Assembly (NCBI RefSeq): GCF_900182635.1
Contig: NZ_FXTD01000012.1
Location: 1 to 64,000 of the forward strand
Length of the DNA stretch: 64,000 nucleotides
Reading direction: 5' to 3'
Source: Halorubrum cibi
GTDB lineage: Archaea; Halobacteriota; Halobacteria; Halobacteriales; Haloferacaceae
Positions 25,120 to 34,260 of the stretch are shown one piece after another. Position 1 is the first letter of the stretch. Each line of letters opens with the position of its first letter. Both the position numbers and the translations under genes were made by a program. The notes beneath the pieces were generated by a model that did not search any database, was not told where the DNA came from, and was given only the letters and a program-made list of their open reading frames with translations.

Positions 25120-28100
25120 ATGAGCCAGCATAACCGGATGGGTGGAAATCCACCTGACTTCTCGTCTATTGAGTATGGCGACCGCGGGAGAATTGCGCAG
25201 CACCTTCGCCAAACTGTCTTAGATGAGATCACCGGGGCAAATGGGGGCCGGGTACACACTGACTTCCCACGTGATCGCTTCTTCGCCGGGACGTTAGCAG
25301 CGGAGTCTGCAGATCAATTTGACGACTTCGACGACGATCTGCAGTCGAAAATGAAACCCAGTGCGCTCGGTGCCAGCGTCAAACTGGACAACGTCACTCA
25401 CGAAACAACAGTTAAGATCCGACCAGAAGCAAGTGTCTGGGTCCGTGTCAATCCCACATATGACGAGCTGACCGACCGTGACCAGTTCATTTCACTAGCC
25501 GATTCTGAAGAGGACTCATCTGAAACAGAGGATCTCCTTCCTGTGTTCGAACGACTCGAATTGGATATCGGACCAATCGAGATCCCCGGCAAGCTGCTAA
25601 ACGGCGGATTCGAGACAGTGCCGCCTACAGTACAGGATGAGATCGATTCGAAATTTGAGGCTGCCTTCGCACAAGCGAAAGCGGATGCCCGGGCCAGTGA
25701 CTTGGACCTCTATATCGATGTTGAGGACGACGACGGAATGCCCGGGTGGGCGATGGAATCTGAAGAGCAATATCAGACATACCTTGACGAGCGGACTGGT
25801 CCAATCGGGTTCCCAGAGTGGGAAGCCGATCTCAACCTCACAGTTATCGAGGAGTCGAGCGGCCTACATCTCGATGTTGAGTTTGCGAACACTGCAGAGA
25901 TCCTCAAGGAGGACAATCGCAATACTACGCGAGACCCGACGCTCTTCGAAGCGAATCTCGAACTCAAGATCGACGGCGTTGGGGAATTCGTCCCATTCAC
26001 ATTTGACCCACTTCCCGAGGATTTCCGCTATAACCGCGATCTGTGGGGTCACGGTCGCAATTGCACGATTATTGCACCGGAGATCGATACAGTCGTTGAC
26101 GGGGACCCTCCAGGAACACGCACGCCACGGGAGGACCCCCGGACGAATCATCTCCGGACAACTGCGATTCCTGAGCATCAGCAGCTGTCCTACGATTCAG
26201 CGACGCGCGGCCCAAAGCCAACGTTCGAAGCACTGTCCGACTTAGAAGGCGGGGGCTTACAGCTGCTCAAAGACATCCACAAGCAGATGCAGGCGTATGA
26301 TTCGGAAACCTATGAGGAGGCACACAAGGAGTATCAAAAACAAGACGATTGGGACCAATCGGTCAACGGGCGGGGCGGCACTGATGAAGCAGACTTCCAA
26401 GAAGATCGTGACGCCTTTCGCCGAGAAATGGCTCGTTTCAAGCGCGGCATCGAATGTCTTGAAGAATATCCCGACACAGCAGGCCGGGCATTCGAGTTGA
26501 TGAATAAAACGATGCGTGAAATGCATCGTGGGTCGTTCGACAGCTGGCGACTGTTCCAGTTAGTGTTCATCGTGATGCTCCTCCCGGACGTCGCCAGTCG
26601 GGAATACGACGAATTCACGGAGGCGACGTGGCGTGCTGATTCAGCTCCGGGACCACACGACGAGAACGATGTTGAGGATGCCTTAGATGTCGTTGACGTG
26701 CTATGGTTCCCCACTGGTGGTGGGAAAACAGAGGCGTTCCTCGGTGTTGCTGTTTGGAGTGCGTTCTTCGATCGCTTCAGAGGCAAAGACTTTGGAGTAA
26801 CTGCTTGGACGCGATTCCCACTACGACTCCTGTCGATGCAACAGCTACAGCGCATGGCAGAAACGATGATGTACGCCGATCTCACCCGGCGTGAGGAGTC
26901 AGCGATTGCGTCATCACCAGCACATGCATTCAGCGTCGGGTTCATGGTGGGTAAACGGAACACCCCGAATCAGCTAACTGGCTATCGCAGTAACAAGGCA
27001 GCCGAGCTGGCCCGCGATGACAAGCGTCGGGAAGATCTCAAAGTCCTACCTACATGTCCCGTGTGTGGGTCAGAAACACGGATGGAAGTCATCGAGGAGG
27101 AGCACCGGCTCGCACACATGTGTACCGGTGGTGAGCTACAGTGTGCGTGGCAACAGCGGGATATCGACCCCGAGACGCCCTATCACCCGGCCGAGCTTCC
27201 GGTCCACATTGTGGACAATGAGCTGTATCGATATGCGCCGACCATCCTTGCAGGAACCATTGACAAGGTCACTGCAGTGGGGTATCAGCGAAAGATGGCA
27301 CATCTCATCTCGGGGGAGATGGAATACGAATGCCCGTACCATGGATTCGCCAGCTTAGGAGAGTGTACTGAAAAGTACGGCTGCGAGATCCCAAGGGATG
27401 AATTCGAAGACTACGCGACACCAGTCGAGCCATACGACCCGGCACCATCTCTAGAAGTCCCTGACGAGCTTCACTTACTCAATGAGTCGATGGGGAGCTT
27501 CGACGCTCACTATGAGACCGGTATCCATGAGCTCCAAGAGATGGCTGATGCGGGGCAAACCAAGATCATTGCTCCGACGGCGACAATCACCTCCTACGAC
27601 GACCAAGTGTATCATCTGTTCGTCCGAGAAGCTGAGCGCTTCCCAGCACCGGGGCCATATCTGAGAGGAAGCTTCTATGCGGAGGAGTCACCGGAGTTAC
27701 AGCGGCAGTACATCGGAATTACCCCTCACGGGAAAACACACATCAACGCGATTATTGACCTGCTTTTTTACTATCACAAAGCAATTCAAGACTTGCTCGT
27801 CACAGCAGTTGAGGAGCCCGATAAGCTCCTCGACGGAGACATTCTAATCCCGGACTCAAACGCTGCAGAGGGACCACTGGATGTTGAGTCAGTCCCGGAG
27901 TTGCTCGATATGCTAGGGGACTACACCACCAGTCTGACGTATCTGCTTGCCAAGAAAGATGGGGACAGACTCGACCAAAGTATCAGACTGCAGCTGGCGG
28001 ACTACTTCCACAAGCTTGACCGACCGGAGCTGAACCCCGATCGGATGACGGGCGGCACCCAATTCGATGAAGTCCAAGAGCGGTTGGACAAACTCGAAAA

Positions 28101-28956
28101 CCCGTGGCACTCGGGACGCGATCAAGAGATTGTCAGCAGTCTCATCGACCAGGACATTGTTGATGAGGAGAACAAAGACGTGCTCATCGAGCTTCGGGAC
28201 ATTATCGATGGATGTCTGCATGACGACCAGCCAACCAGCGTCTATCACGACGCCTTAGAGAGGGCGCCCGATGAAGTCGGCCAAGGATTGGCCTACCTCT
28301 TGGCGAGCCGCCTCAACTCAATCACCGCCACGAGTATGATCAGTCACGGGGTCGACATTGACCGATTCAACATGATGATCTTCTTCGGGATGCCCCGGGA
28401 CACATCAGAGTACATTCAGTCGAGTTCACGCGCAGGTCGAACCCATCCCGGTCTGATATTCAATGTCTTCCACCCCATCCGGGAACGAGACCAGAGCCAC
28501 TACCACTTCTTCGAGAAGTACCACCAGTTCTTGGACCGCCTTGTCGAGCCGGTGCCGATCAACCGATGGGCGAAAAACAGCATCCAGCGCACGCATCCGG
28601 GACTGTTTATGGGATTGTTGTTGAACCACTATATGTACGAAGACGACGCAGACCGACTGTTCTTCGGAAGCAACGCTCGGCAGTTCGTCCAGAATTTAGA
28701 CGACGAGTCTGAACTTTCTGACGCCATTCACCGAATGTACGGTGGGGACGCAGTCCCTGAGGAGTTCGCCGATACTGCAGAGGCGCTTACCAAAGAGGCG
28801 ATCGACGATATCCAGCTCAACGATGATGAAAAGTGGACAAGCAACCGGCTCGGTAACTCTGTCATGACGAGTCTGCGTGACATCGACAAAAAACTGCGTA
28901 TCCAATCGACGTACCGTTCAAAAGACGTATTCGACACCTTAGACAGGAGGCGCTAA
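25120..28956 (+). CDS. drmA: DrmA, large helicase of DISARM
   Basis: 1278 residues. A long N-terminal region of about 500 residues without recognised motif precedes a superfamily 2 helicase: Walker A VLWFPTGGGKTEAFLGVAVW near residue 530, a zinc-binding insert (PTCPVCGSETRMEV with a later MCTG...QCAW), a DELHLLNESMGSF box, the late motif ATSMISHGVDIDRFNMMIFF, and motif VI QSSSRAGRTHPG. This arrangement is DrmA. In DISARM, DrmA and DrmB form a DNA-bound complex that senses phage DNA. The stop is followed after 1 base by the drmB start, so the genes are translationally coupled. Length agrees with known DrmA. Confidence 0.88.
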   Translation: MSQHNRMGGNPPDFSSIEYGDRGRIAQHLRQTVLDEITGANGGRVHTDFPRDRFFAGTLAAESADQFDDFDDDLQSKMKPSALGASVKLDNVTHETTVKIRPEASVWVRVNPTYDELTDRDQFISLADSEEDSSETEDLLPVFERLELDIGPIEIPGKLLNGGFETVPPTVQDEIDSKFEAAFAQAKADARASDLDLYIDVEDDDGMPGWAMESEEQYQTYLDERTGPIGFPEWEADLNLTVIEESSGLHLDVEFANTAEILKEDNRNTTRDPTLFEANLELKIDGVGEFVPFTFDPLPEDFRYNRDLWGHGRNCTIIAPEIDTVVDGDPPGTRTPREDPRTNHLRTTAIPEHQQLSYDSATRGPKPTFEALSDLEGGGLQLLKDIHKQMQAYDSETYEEAHKEYQKQDDWDQSVNGRGGTDEADFQEDRDAFRREMARFKRGIECLEEYPDTAGRAFELMNKTMREMHRGSFDSWRLFQLVFIVMLLPDVASREYDEFTEATWRADSAPGPHDENDVEDALDVVDVLWFPTGGGKTEAFLGVAVWSAFFDRFRGKDFGVTAWTRFPLRLLSMQQLQRMAETMMYADLTRREESAIASSPAHAFSVGFMVGKRNTPNQLTGYRSNKAAELARDDKRREDLKVLPTCPVCGSETRMEVIEEEHRLAHMCTGGELQCAWQQRDIDPETPYHPAELPVHIVDNELYRYAPTILAGTIDKVTAVGYQRKMAHLISGEMEYECPYHGFASLGECTEKYGCEIPRDEFEDYATPVEPYDPAPSLEVPDELHLLNESMGSFDAHYETGIHELQEMADAGQTKIIAPTATITSYDDQVYHLFVREAERFPAPGPYLRGSFYAEESPELQRQYIGITPHGKTHINAIIDLLFYYHKAIQDLLVTAVEEPDKLLDGDILIPDSNAAEGPLDVESVPELLDMLGDYTTSLTYLLAKKDGDRLDQSIRLQLADYFHKLDRPELNPDRMTGGTQFDEVQERLDKLENPWHSGRDQEIVSSLIDQDIVDEENKDVLIELRDIIDGCLHDDQPTSVYHDALERAPDEVGQGLAYLLASRLNSITATSMISHGVDIDRFNMMIFFGMPRDTSEYIQSSSRAGRTHPGLIFNVFHPIRERDQSHYHFFEKYHQFLDRLVEPVPINRWAKNSIQRTHPGLFMGLLLNHYMYEDDADRLFFGSNARQFVQNLDDESELSDAIHRMYGGDAVPEEFADTAEALTKEAIDDIQLNDDEKWTSNRLGNSVMTSLRDIDKKLRIQSTYRSKDVFDTLDRRR

Positions 28957-28957
28957 C

Positions 28958-30958
28958 ATGGCAATGGAAAGAAGCCGCACGCAAGTAATGTTCCAGTTCC
29001 TTCCCGGGAACACCTTTGACTACAGCGATGGCCGGGGGATCTGGCGGACTAGCTATCTCGAAACCGATAGTATCGGTGGCGAGATCGACCGGGGATATAT
29101 CCTCAATAAAATCAAATACCGGGTCAGAAACTGGGACGGCGGCCAGATGGGCTTTAGCACATTTGACCCGGAACGCTATCATTTCGGCCGCCCCGATGAC
29201 GTTCGTGCTGATCTGTTCCCGCTCACGTTCCGCTGCCAGCGATGCGATCGAGCCCATCAGTACTACGATATCGACGATCTTGAGACGAAAAATTCTGATC
29301 TCACCTGTGAGCGTGGCGGATGTGATGGCGAGCTTCGCCAGTATCAATTCGTCAGTGTCCACAGGTGTGGCGAGATTAAAGGCCTGAATGTTCCCAGCTG
29401 TAACAACGAACACGGAGGAGACTACATCAAACTCAACACACAGGGTAGCCAGAAGGCTGGGAAATTCAAGTGGGAATGTGCGATCTGTGGATGGAATATT
29501 CCGGTCAAATACCTACAAACCTGCGACTGTGACTACGAGGAAGAGCATGCCAGCGATGACGAAGACGACGCCAACGGCGGTATGTACACCACGGTCCACC
29601 GAGCAAGTAGTGTCTACTATCCCCATTATCTGACCACCGTCAATCTCCGTTCGGCAGGACTTGGACAACTCCGAAGCACTAAACAGGGCCTCCGGAAAGG
29701 AATCGCCGCATATCTCGGGTTAGTCGCTGATGATGAGGTCCCAGTTGGTGATATCGACCTAAATGCCGAGACTGAACCAGACGAGATCTCCGAAGAAGAG
29801 TTGGCACACGTTATCGTTTCAGAAGACAGCGTAAGTACGATGGCCGAAGCCCGCGATCATCTCCGAAATACGGGTGAGCTGACAAGCACGACGCTCAACA
29901 GACGACTTGATGAGATATTGGACTTGGAGGAGCTGGCAGAAGAAGATCAGGGTGACGAAGATAACCAGCTGGAAGATGCTGGTGATGAGTTGCTCCAATA
30001 CTCCCTTTCGAAGCAAGAACTTACTAGTCGATCATTAGATGAATTAGAAGCGACCGCCCGAGAGCGTGGCTTCACCACAAAAGCCGATCGGATCGGAACA
30101 TACCCAAGCATCTTGGCCAACGCCGGAATTAATGATGTCAGAGTCATCGAAGACTTCCCCATTCAGACGTTCGTCTATGGCTATACTCGGGGTAGTCGTC
30201 AGGATGCCCAGATTCGGCCATTTACGACAAATAACAGCGATGCCGATAACAGACCGATTTTTGTCGATACAGCCGAAAGTGAGGCCGTTCAGTTCGAAAT
30301 TGACCCTGCGCACATTCTCCTGTGGATCGCTGCTACCCATCCGGAGACGAATGACCCGACCGCTGTCGCCGGCGATGTGACGCTCCCCAAAGTAGACGTG
30401 TCCTCACCAGGGGCTGTTGAGCGTGCGAAAAGTGAGATCGACGAAATGGATGAAGAGGTCCAGCGGGCGTTCATTCTGAATCACCTGACCGAAGTCGATG
30501 GATTCGGGCGGTTCAACACAGAAACAGAGGACTCCCTAGCGGGTGATATTACTGAAACAGTGTTCACGCTCATGCATACGATGAGTCACGTGTTCCTCAA
30601 GCAGGCCTCAACAATTAGCGGCTTCGACAGGACGAATTTGAGTGAGTATCTGTTCCCACGCGCACTGTCGTTCGTGATCTATGCAAATAATCGGAATGAC
30701 TTCAACATCGGTGGGATCACGACAATGGTAGAACAACAGCTCGATACGCTCATCACACAGGCGAAAACAGTCGGAAACGACTGTGTATATGACCCCGTCT
30801 GCTCGCGTCGTGGGGGCGCCTGTCTGTCGTGCCTTCACGTGAGTGAAATCAGCTGTTCGTATTTCAATCAAATTCTGGGGCGCCAATATCTCTATGGGAA
30901 CCACCGCCACGCTGGTGATGAACGGCCTGGATTCTGGGAACTTGCTGAAATGCTGTGA
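28958..30958 (+). CDS. drmB: DrmB, DUF1998-domain protein of DISARM
   Basis: 666 residues. The N-terminal half has several Cys pairs (FRCQRCDRAH, CERGGCDGEL, WECAICGWN, CDCDYEEEH) that are likely zinc sites. The C-terminal DUF1998 region has the signature cysteines CVYDPVCSRRGGACLSCLH and ISCSYFNQILGR. DrmB partners DrmA in the DISARM core. The gene sits between drmA (1 base away) and drmC (4-base ATGA overlap), the invariant drmA-drmB-drmC order. Confidence 0.88.
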   Translation: MAMERSRTQVMFQFLPGNTFDYSDGRGIWRTSYLETDSIGGEIDRGYILNKIKYRVRNWDGGQMGFSTFDPERYHFGRPDDVRADLFPLTFRCQRCDRAHQYYDIDDLETKNSDLTCERGGCDGELRQYQFVSVHRCGEIKGLNVPSCNNEHGGDYIKLNTQGSQKAGKFKWECAICGWNIPVKYLQTCDCDYEEEHASDDEDDANGGMYTTVHRASSVYYPHYLTTVNLRSAGLGQLRSTKQGLRKGIAAYLGLVADDEVPVGDIDLNAETEPDEISEEELAHVIVSEDSVSTMAEARDHLRNTGELTSTTLNRRLDEILDLEELAEEDQGDEDNQLEDAGDELLQYSLSKQELTSRSLDELEATARERGFTTKADRIGTYPSILANAGINDVRVIEDFPIQTFVYGYTRGSRQDAQIRPFTTNNSDADNRPIFVDTAESEAVQFEIDPAHILLWIAATHPETNDPTAVAGDVTLPKVDVSSPGAVERAKSEIDEMDEEVQRAFILNHLTEVDGFGRFNTETEDSLAGDITETVFTLMHTMSHVFLKQASTISGFDRTNLSEYLFPRALSFVIYANNRNDFNIGGITTMVEQQLDTLITQAKTVGNDCVYDPVCSRRGGACLSCLHVSEISCSYFNQILGRQYLYGNHRHAGDERPGFWELAEML

Positions 30959-31878
30959 TGATTCCAGACGACAACCAACGGTTACAGGCCGCATTGGCGA
31001 TCATCGAATTGACTGACGAGTTTGATACCATCGAGGGGGTGTTACTCCAAGCAGCCGGCGCTGACCAAACAATCTCGAGCGGGGATATCGCGACTGCAGC
31101 GGGGCTGTCAGCATCGCAAGGCACGGACTTGGTACGTCAGTTGAATCGTGCCGATGCCATTCAGCGATTACAGGCGGGGGATTCCTATACCGTCCAGTCA
31201 CGCCAAACGCGAGAGCTATTTACCGTGATTCGCCAAGCCGCATCGACGCTGGAATTACACCAGTCGCGAGCCCCACCAACAACTGATGTGACTCCCGTGA
31301 TAACCCTTCCAGAAGATCCGGCGTTTCGAGGTACATCGCCGCAGCAGTTTGGGATGAGTCACCTGATGCCGAGCTTAACCAGGCTGATCAAGCAAGCAGA
31401 AGAGGAAATTGTGCTGCTCTCGCCGTTTCTTGAAGCGGACGGTATCGAGCGACTACATCTCCCGCTGAAGAATGCACTCCAACGGGGCGTCGAAGTGACA
31501 ATCGTTACGCGATATCTTACGGATGAGGCATCATACAACTACTCGGTTCTTGCTGACTTGTGTGAAACATTAGAGAGTGATGCTATCCCGACCGAGGACA
31601 TCCAGTTTGTGGATTACACCGTCTGGGATGAGACTGTCCCCGCCGACGAGCAAGTTCAAGATGGGAGTGCACCCTCATTCACTTTTCACGCGAAGGTGCT
31701 TCTCTCAGATGAGTCTTATGTCTACGTCGGCAGTGCCAATTTGACAGATTATGGATTTGACCGCTATCTAGAACTTGGAGTGGTTCTGGAAGGACCAGCA
31801 GTCAGCTCATTTAGCGATCTGATCGCGTATCTTTTGGACACACAGGCTACGACAGTCGTTCGACCGTCAGTCCTCTGA
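30955..31878 (+). CDS. drmC: DrmC, phospholipase D-like protein of DISARM
   Basis: 307 residues. The C-terminal half is a phospholipase D/nuclease fold with the HxKx4D motif FHAKVLLSDESYVYVGSANL. A strand-turn LLSPFLEADGIERL marks the start of the domain. The first 100 residues look like a winged helix (ATAAGLSASQGTDLVRQLNR). One HKD motif means it would work as a dimer, as in Nuc-type enzymes. DrmC is the third core DISARM gene and reported as less essential than DrmA/B. The ATG overlaps the drmB stop. The 3' end overlaps the convergent HEPN-like gene by 12 bases. Confidence 0.85.
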   Translation: MMIPDDNQRLQAALAIIELTDEFDTIEGVLLQAAGADQTISSGDIATAAGLSASQGTDLVRQLNRADAIQRLQAGDSYTVQSRQTRELFTVIRQAASTLELHQSRAPPTTDVTPVITLPEDPAFRGTSPQQFGMSHLMPSLTRLIKQAEEEIVLLSPFLEADGIERLHLPLKNALQRGVEVTIVTRYLTDEASYNYSVLADLCETLESDAIPTEDIQFVDYTVWDETVPADEQVQDGSAPSFTFHAKVLLSDESYVYVGSANLTDYGFDRYLELGVVLEGPAVSSFSDLIAYLLDTQATTVVRPSVL

Positions 31879-32880
31879 GGTATCCATCTGCTCAACCAGC
31901 AGGTACAAGAAATCATAGAAAAATAGGACATCGCGAGCATATCGTTTCGAGAACGGCTTCAGATAGTTATGATCTACCGCTTCAGGATCATTATGAGTGA
32001 AAGGATTTCTAAGTGCGCCATTAGTACTCTGGAACATATCTCTCACCTTGTCCTGCTTCTGGCTATCTTTCGAGGCGAACAATTGGGGGTCGTCACCACT
32101 GAATAACTCTCCAAGTAGATTCTCAAACTTTTTGCTCGGATCAGCATTAAATCGTGCTCGTATTTCTTTTTCAAGCCCTTGACCCGCTTGGCCAACCGCG
32201 TCACCATAGTTACCAGCATAGTACTGGTCGATACACTTCGAGCTTAGCCGGTGATGGAGAGGCCCGGTGAATTCACCCATGTGGTCGAGGGCACGACGAG
32301 TCTCTGTTGGATATTCACTACAACGGATCGCCATATGCAAGAGGAAATCCAGCTCGTGCAAGTGTTCATGAGACGCGTTTCCCGGCTGGTCGGTCGCTTT
32401 CTTCGAGGAGGGGATGAGCGACTCACCCACTTCCGTATCGCCTTTTAACGGAATGACCAACAGACCCTCTTCAGATATTTCGAACTGTAACCGGGAGATT
32501 TCGTGCTTTTCACCCTCTGTGGTGAATTCTCCGTCGACAAAAGACGTTTCAAATTCGCGCATCGAGCGATCCTCTGCGACACACCAGTCACAAAGGATTT
32601 CGCTCAACTCGTCAAGCTCAGAAGTGTCTAGTAGCTCTACTTGGATTGTTGTAGCCTCCATCAGAGACTTATCAGAGGCCTTGCGTTCAGTTTCCAACAA
32701 CAGTGTGGTCTCATTCGTATCGACGGCTACCTCCAGCGATGCAAATTCTCTACCCTGGAACCCGTCGGTATCCCAAACCGCTTGCTCAAATGAGTGAGAG
32801 AATTGCATCGGAAGTAGGAGCCCCGGTAGTAATTCTACCGTTGCAGTCGGCGATATTATATTATTTGATTGTCCACACAC
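31867..32880 (-). CDS. HEPN/Ymh (TIGR02391)-like C-terminal protein next to DISARM
   Basis: 337 residues. The N-terminal 180 residues show no recognised domain. The C-terminal region (DQYYAGNYGDAVGQAGQGLE, then a helix containing GALRNPFTHNDP) resembles the TIGR02391 'Ymh' group and contains R-N-P-F-T-H, fitting the R-x4-H catalytic motif of HEPN ribonucleases. Such proteins often act as abortive effectors in defence islands. It is convergent with drmC and overlaps it by 12 bases. A later ATG near 32805 is also possible. The HEPN reading is a motif-level inference. Confidence 0.6.
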   Translation of the reverse strand: MCGQSNNIISPTATVELLPGLLLPMQFSHSFEQAVWDTDGFQGREFASLEVAVDTNETTLLLETERKASDKSLMEATTIQVELLDTSELDELSEILCDWCVAEDRSMREFETSFVDGEFTTEGEKHEISRLQFEISEEGLLVIPLKGDTEVGESLIPSSKKATDQPGNASHEHLHELDFLLHMAIRCSEYPTETRRALDHMGEFTGPLHHRLSSKCIDQYYAGNYGDAVGQAGQGLEKEIRARFNADPSKKFENLLGELFSGDDPQLFASKDSQKQDKVRDMFQSTNGALRNPFTHNDPEAVDHNYLKPFSKRYARDVLFFYDFLYLLVEQMDTSED

Positions 32881-33213
32881 AGAGAGCGTGCAGGTGCGTC
32901 ATACATCGTCCCACGGTAGTTCGACGACGTAGGCTACTATCAAACAGAGATACGTGGCTCTGTCCGAATCTTCATACGCTCGTTGAGAAGGATTGGGTGA
33001 AGAAATCAGAGAGATCGTCGAATGAATGGATACGTTCTAACTCGGCGTGGATACGCTAGATCGAGGTACGAGCTGAATGAGGATCAAGCTGCGTGGCACG
33101 AGGCATAGGGATCCATCTACATTTCCGGAAAATCGCATGACTGAGATAGAATTAGTGTTTCCGGAAACGACCCGAGTACAGTTTTGTATACTGAACCAAT
33201 AGAGATTGGCATA
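32881..33213. other. Intergenic region upstream of Orc1/Cdc6 copy 1
   Basis: 333 bp without a convincing gene. The right part holds two copies of the palindrome TTTCCGGAAA (see separate entry). The left part, read on the minus strand, has about 40 open codons ending VELPWDDV and a stop near 32905, with no start. This may be a gene remnant. Nothing else was seen. Confidence 0.4.
33121..33168. repeat. Two TTTCCGGAAA palindromes upstream of Orc1/Cdc6 copy 1
   Basis: TTTCCGGAAA occurs at about 33122-33131 and again, extended to GTTTCCGGAAAC, at about 33157-33168, 36 bp apart centre to centre and ending about 45 bp before the initiator start. Haloarchaeal origin boxes often start with TTTCC and contain GGAAAC, so these may be an autoregulatory or origin element. 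They lack the G-run of a full ORB. Confidence 0.5.
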
Positions 33214-34242
33214 ATGATCCGCGATGCTCGCGTTCTCCGCGCCGGGTTCGTCCCTCGAGAAGTTGAGCATCGCGACGCCGAGGTCAACCACCTCTCCAGC
33301 GTCCTCAAGCCAATCACGAACGGCGAACCCGCCGACACGGCCATCGTCACCGGACCCAGCGGCGCTGGCAAGACCTGCATCTCGAAATTCGTCACGGAAC
33401 GGCTCCGGGAAGAGGTCCTCGACGTCGAGACGACCTACGTCAACTGCTGGCGCAACTACACCCGGTTCCGCACGCTCTACCAGATCCTCGACGACCTCGG
33501 CGCGACCATCGACATCCACCGACAGTCGACGCCGCACGACGAACTCGTCGATCGCCTCCAGCAGCATGACGGCCCGCGAACCGTCGTCATCCTCGACGAG
33601 GTCGATCAGCTCGAAGACCCCAGCGTCATCTACGACCTCCACAGCCTCCCGCAGTTCGCGATCATCTGCATCGCGAACAAGGAAGAGGAGCTGTTCAGCC
33701 GCGTCGACGACCGCCTCGTGAGCCGCCTGCGCTCCAGCGAGCACGTCCGGATGGACAAGTACCACGACGAGCAGCTGTACGACATTCTGAGTGCGCGGGC
33801 GAAGTGGGGGCTCGACGAGGACGTCATCACCGACGACCAGCTCTACCGGATCGCCGACGCGGCCGCCGGCGACGCCCGCCTCGCAATCGGCATCCTTCGA
33901 ACGGCCGCCGGCAAGGCCGATCGCGAGAACCACGAGCGCATCACCGACGACATTCTCCTGGACGCCGCCGAGGATGCTCGAGCCCAGATCAAGCAGAAGA
34001 GCCTCGACTCGCTCACGCCGCACCAGCGCGTCGTCTACGACATCGTTCGCGAGCACGGCCCGGTCGGGCCGAGCGAAATCCACGAGCGATATTCCGAGGA
34101 GGTCGATGATCCACGGACGAAGCGGACTATCCGCACGTACCTCTCGAAGATGGACCAGTACAACCTCCTCGAGGCGGAGGGGACGAGTCGGGATCGAGAG
34201 TACTCCCTCGTCGATTCGGCAGCGGCGTCGCCGATGCAGTGA
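33214..34242 (+). CDS. cdc6: Orc1/Cdc6-type replication initiator, copy 1
   Basis: 342 residues from the ATG at 33214. A TTG 30 bases earlier extends the frame without family support. AAA+ motifs are Walker A VTGPSGAGKTCISKFV, Walker B TVVILDEVDQLED, and sensor-2 region AAGDARLAIGILRTAA. A C-terminal winged helix follows (HQRVVYDIVREHGPVGPSEI). Archaeal Orc1/Cdc6 binds origin boxes and loads MCM. The paired TTTCCGGAAA palindromes just upstream could be its operator. This copy is shorter than copy 2 and distinct from it. No full ORB array surrounds it, so it may be an accessory regulator. Confidence 0.9.
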   Translation: MIRDARVLRAGFVPREVEHRDAEVNHLSSVLKPITNGEPADTAIVTGPSGAGKTCISKFVTERLREEVLDVETTYVNCWRNYTRFRTLYQILDDLGATIDIHRQSTPHDELVDRLQQHDGPRTVVILDEVDQLEDPSVIYDLHSLPQFAIICIANKEEELFSRVDDRLVSRLRSSEHVRMDKYHDEQLYDILSARAKWGLDEDVITDDQLYRIADAAAGDARLAIGILRTAAGKADRENHERITDDILLDAAEDARAQIKQKSLDSLTPHQRVVYDIVREHGPVGPSEIHERYSEEVDDPRTKRTIRTYLSKMDQYNLLEAEGTSRDREYSLVDSAAASPMQ

Positions 34243-34260
34243 CCGTAACCCCGCCACCGA

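Noticed and set aside
32881-33020. Possible gene remnant on the minus strand ending VELPWDDV
   Set aside because: Only about 40 open codons, no start and no family recognised. Too weak to annotate as a gene.
33037-34257. 406-codon minus-strand frame opposite Orc1/Cdc6 copy 1
   Set aside because: Typical antisense shadow of a GC-rich gene. The plus-strand AAA+ protein has all motifs.
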